Origin: Undibacterium hunanense
GTDB lineage: Bacteria; Pseudomonadota; Gammaproteobacteria; Burkholderiales; Burkholderiaceae_D
DNA length: 64,000 bases
Assembly: GCF_014284335.1 (NCBI RefSeq)
Contig: NZ_JACOGF010000003.1
Location: 186,001 to 250,000, forward strand
Direction: 5' to 3'
Each line of letters begins with the position of its first letter. Position 1 is the first letter of the stretch. The translations under genes and the position numbers were made by a program. The notes beneath the pieces were generated by a model. It had not been told where the DNA came from, made no database searches, and saw nothing but the letters and a program-made list of their open reading frames with translations. Below, piece by piece: positions 62,811 to 64,000 of the stretch.

Positions 62811-64000
62811 CGCAAGCTGCCTTCTGCTGGCAATAATTTACCGGGATTCATGATGCCCTTCGGATCAAAATGCCGGTACAGATGATGCAGACTGCTCATG
62901 CCAAGCTCTCCTTTTTCTACCGCAAGATAAGGTGCATGATCGTAACCGACACCGTGCTGGTGGCTGATGGTGCCTCCATGGCTCACGATGAATCGGGAAA
63001 TGGCAGATTTAAGTTTGTACCAGCGCGCCATATCACGATCAAAATCACCACTCAAGCGATAGACGAAGGTGGTATAGACACTCGCTCCTTGCGCATACAA
63101 ATGGGATAAATGGGTATACACATGCAGCTTTTCGTCTTCGCTGCTCATGATGTCCTTGCCGGTCTGTTCCATACCCAGCATCATGCCTTTGACTTTAGAC
63201 CAATCGCAGGCAGTTTCTACCGTGTCTACGACATAGCCCTGCTCCCACAGGCTATTACGCAGGTAGACATTCTTGAAACGCCCCTGCTTCCATTTTTCAC
63301 CCATGTAGCGACCGACATGAATACCTTGCCAGCCTCGCGCGATTTTCAGCGATGATCTGATGGCATGCCGTACATGCCTGCCATCACCACTGGCACCCAG
63401 CAATAACAGGCATTTTTCTGATCCGCAGCCTCGCAAGCGTAAATAACTTTCCAGCACGCCTATCATTTTTTTATGGCCTGCCAGTGTCAGGCTGGTGAGT
63501 GTCTCGGTTGCATTCGACAAACGCAGCATGGACAAACCAGGTTCAGCCTGGACAATGGCCCTGATGGCAGCCTGTGCTGCATCCCAGTCATGAAAGAATA
63601 CGGCATGAAATTCTTCGCATGCAGGTAAGGGGCGTATGCGTACCGTGGCTTCAGTCAATATCCCCATGCGTCCTTCAGAACCCAGCAGGATTTCGCGCAG
63701 ATCCGGCCCGGCTGCCGATGCAGGAAATGGCCGGATATCCAGCCGCCCTTGTGGCGTTTCCACTCTGCCACCGGCAAACAGGTTTTCTATACGGCCATAT
63801 CCCAGCGATTGCTGCCCCGAAGAACGGGTAACGACCCAGCCGCCCAGGGTTGAATATTCAAATGACTGCGGAAAATGGCCCAGGGTGTACCCCTGAGCGC
63901 GCAGTTGCGCCTCAATATCAGGACCGAAAGTACCCGCGCCAAAGCGCGCCAGTTGCGCTTCTTTATCCAGATCAAGCAGGCCACACAAGCGCGACATATC
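62807..64000 (-). CDS. FAD-binding oxidase, alkyldihydroxyacetonephosphate synthase-like (5' end outside window)
   Basis: 397 residues are visible and the frame runs off the window, so the N-terminal FAD part is missing. GHFPQSFEYSTLGGWVVTRSSGQQS and ILLGSEGRMGILTEATVRIRPLP are VAO-family FAD-binding motifs in the AGPS form; the cap contains RFKNVYLRNSLWEQGYVVDTVE and the C-terminus TISHQHGVGYDHAPYL and DPKGIMNPGKLLP. In eukaryotes AGPS makes the ether bond of ether lipids. Bacterial homologues also occur in uncharacterised operons with GlpD and FGGY kinase, as here. Function in ether-lipid synthesis is an inference. Confidence 0.82.
   Translation of the reverse strand, partial: DMSRLCGLLDLDKEAQLARFGAGTFGPDIEAQLRAQGYTLGHFPQSFEYSTLGGWVVTRSSGQQSLGYGRIENLFAGGRVETPQGRLDIRPFPASAAGPDLREILLGSEGRMGILTEATVRIRPLPACEEFHAVFFHDWDAAQAAIRAIVQAEPGLSMLRLSNATETLTSLTLAGHKKMIGVLESYLRLRGCGSEKCLLLLGASGDGRHVRHAIRSSLKIARGWQGIHVGRYMGEKWKQGRFKNVYLRNSLWEQGYVVDTVETACDWSKVKGMMLGMEQTGKDIMSSEDEKLHVYTHLSHLYAQGASVYTTFVYRLSGDFDRDMARWYKLKSAISRFIVSHGGTISHQHGVGYDHAPYLAVEKGELGMSSLHHLYRHFDPKGIMNPGKLLPAEGSLR

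Noticed and set aside
1-64000. CRISPR array, prophage or complete insertion sequence
   Set aside because: No regularly spaced repeats of CRISPR size, no cas, integrase, capsid or transposase genes were seen on either strand.

Overview
The window reads as chromosomal DNA of a moderate-GC betaproteobacterium, most likely Burkholderiales/Oxalobacteraceae. The basis is the urt urea transporter, the NsrR/Hmp pair, GbpR-type and rhizobial-type sugar operons, and Xanthomonas/Caulobacter-style TonB receptors next to ABC importers. The taxon is inferred. Genes are dense and many are coupled by 4-base ATGA/GTGA overlaps. Both window edges cut a gene.

Region 1 (3-6633, plus): the end of a DeoR-type regulator, then a complete RhaSTPQ-type ABC importer and an FGGY kinase, i.e. 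L-rhamnose uptake and phosphorylation. Region 2 (6710-25578, minus): a double-GH43 enzyme, a large TonB receptor, a GbpR-like LysR regulator, a sugar 1-dehydrogenase, AraFGH, an SMP-30 lactonase, DgoA, DgoK, DgoD, a GH29 alpha-L-fucosidase and a GH28 enzyme. Region 3 (26021-40847, plus): a GH43-GH35 fusion, a PL11 rhamnogalacturonan lyase, a PL26/YetA-like exo-lyase, a second TonB receptor and three SGNH esterases (two CE12-like). Regions 1-3 together look like a rhamnogalacturonan-I degradation locus: backbone lyases, deacetylases, arabinan/galactan/fucose side-chain hydrolases, two outer-membrane receptors, two sugar ABC importers, and an oxidative (De Ley-Doudoroff) galactose route to pyruvate and glyceraldehyde 3-phosphate.

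Region 4 (40903-42900): nsrR and hmp (nitric-oxide defence) with NsrR-type operators. Region 5 (42954-44961): an HNH endonuclease and a small island with tRNA-Cys(GCA), a phage-type small ORF, tRNA-Tyr(GTA) and an rRNA-like boxA leader. Region 6 (45154-51929): a WYL regulator, a DUF1579 protein, a Coa1-like membrane protein, a threonine dehydratase-like enzyme, a DedA-rhodanese fusion, and a LysR/epimerase divergent pair. Region 7 (51873-58428, minus): urtABCDE plus ureD behind a sigma-54 type promoter, with no urease structural genes following. Region 8 (58801-64000, minus): an operon of an alkyl-DHAP-synthase-like flavoprotein (cut by the edge), GlpD, an FGGY kinase and an alpha/beta hydrolase.

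The most unexplained signal is a 292-bp nested palindrome (34839-35130). It starts at the stop codon of the PL26-like gene and folds into an outer stem with two long inner arms. Several intergenic regions also carry short 11-13 bp tandem repeats, and a shared ATTGGAAT-type motif precedes several sugar-catabolic units.
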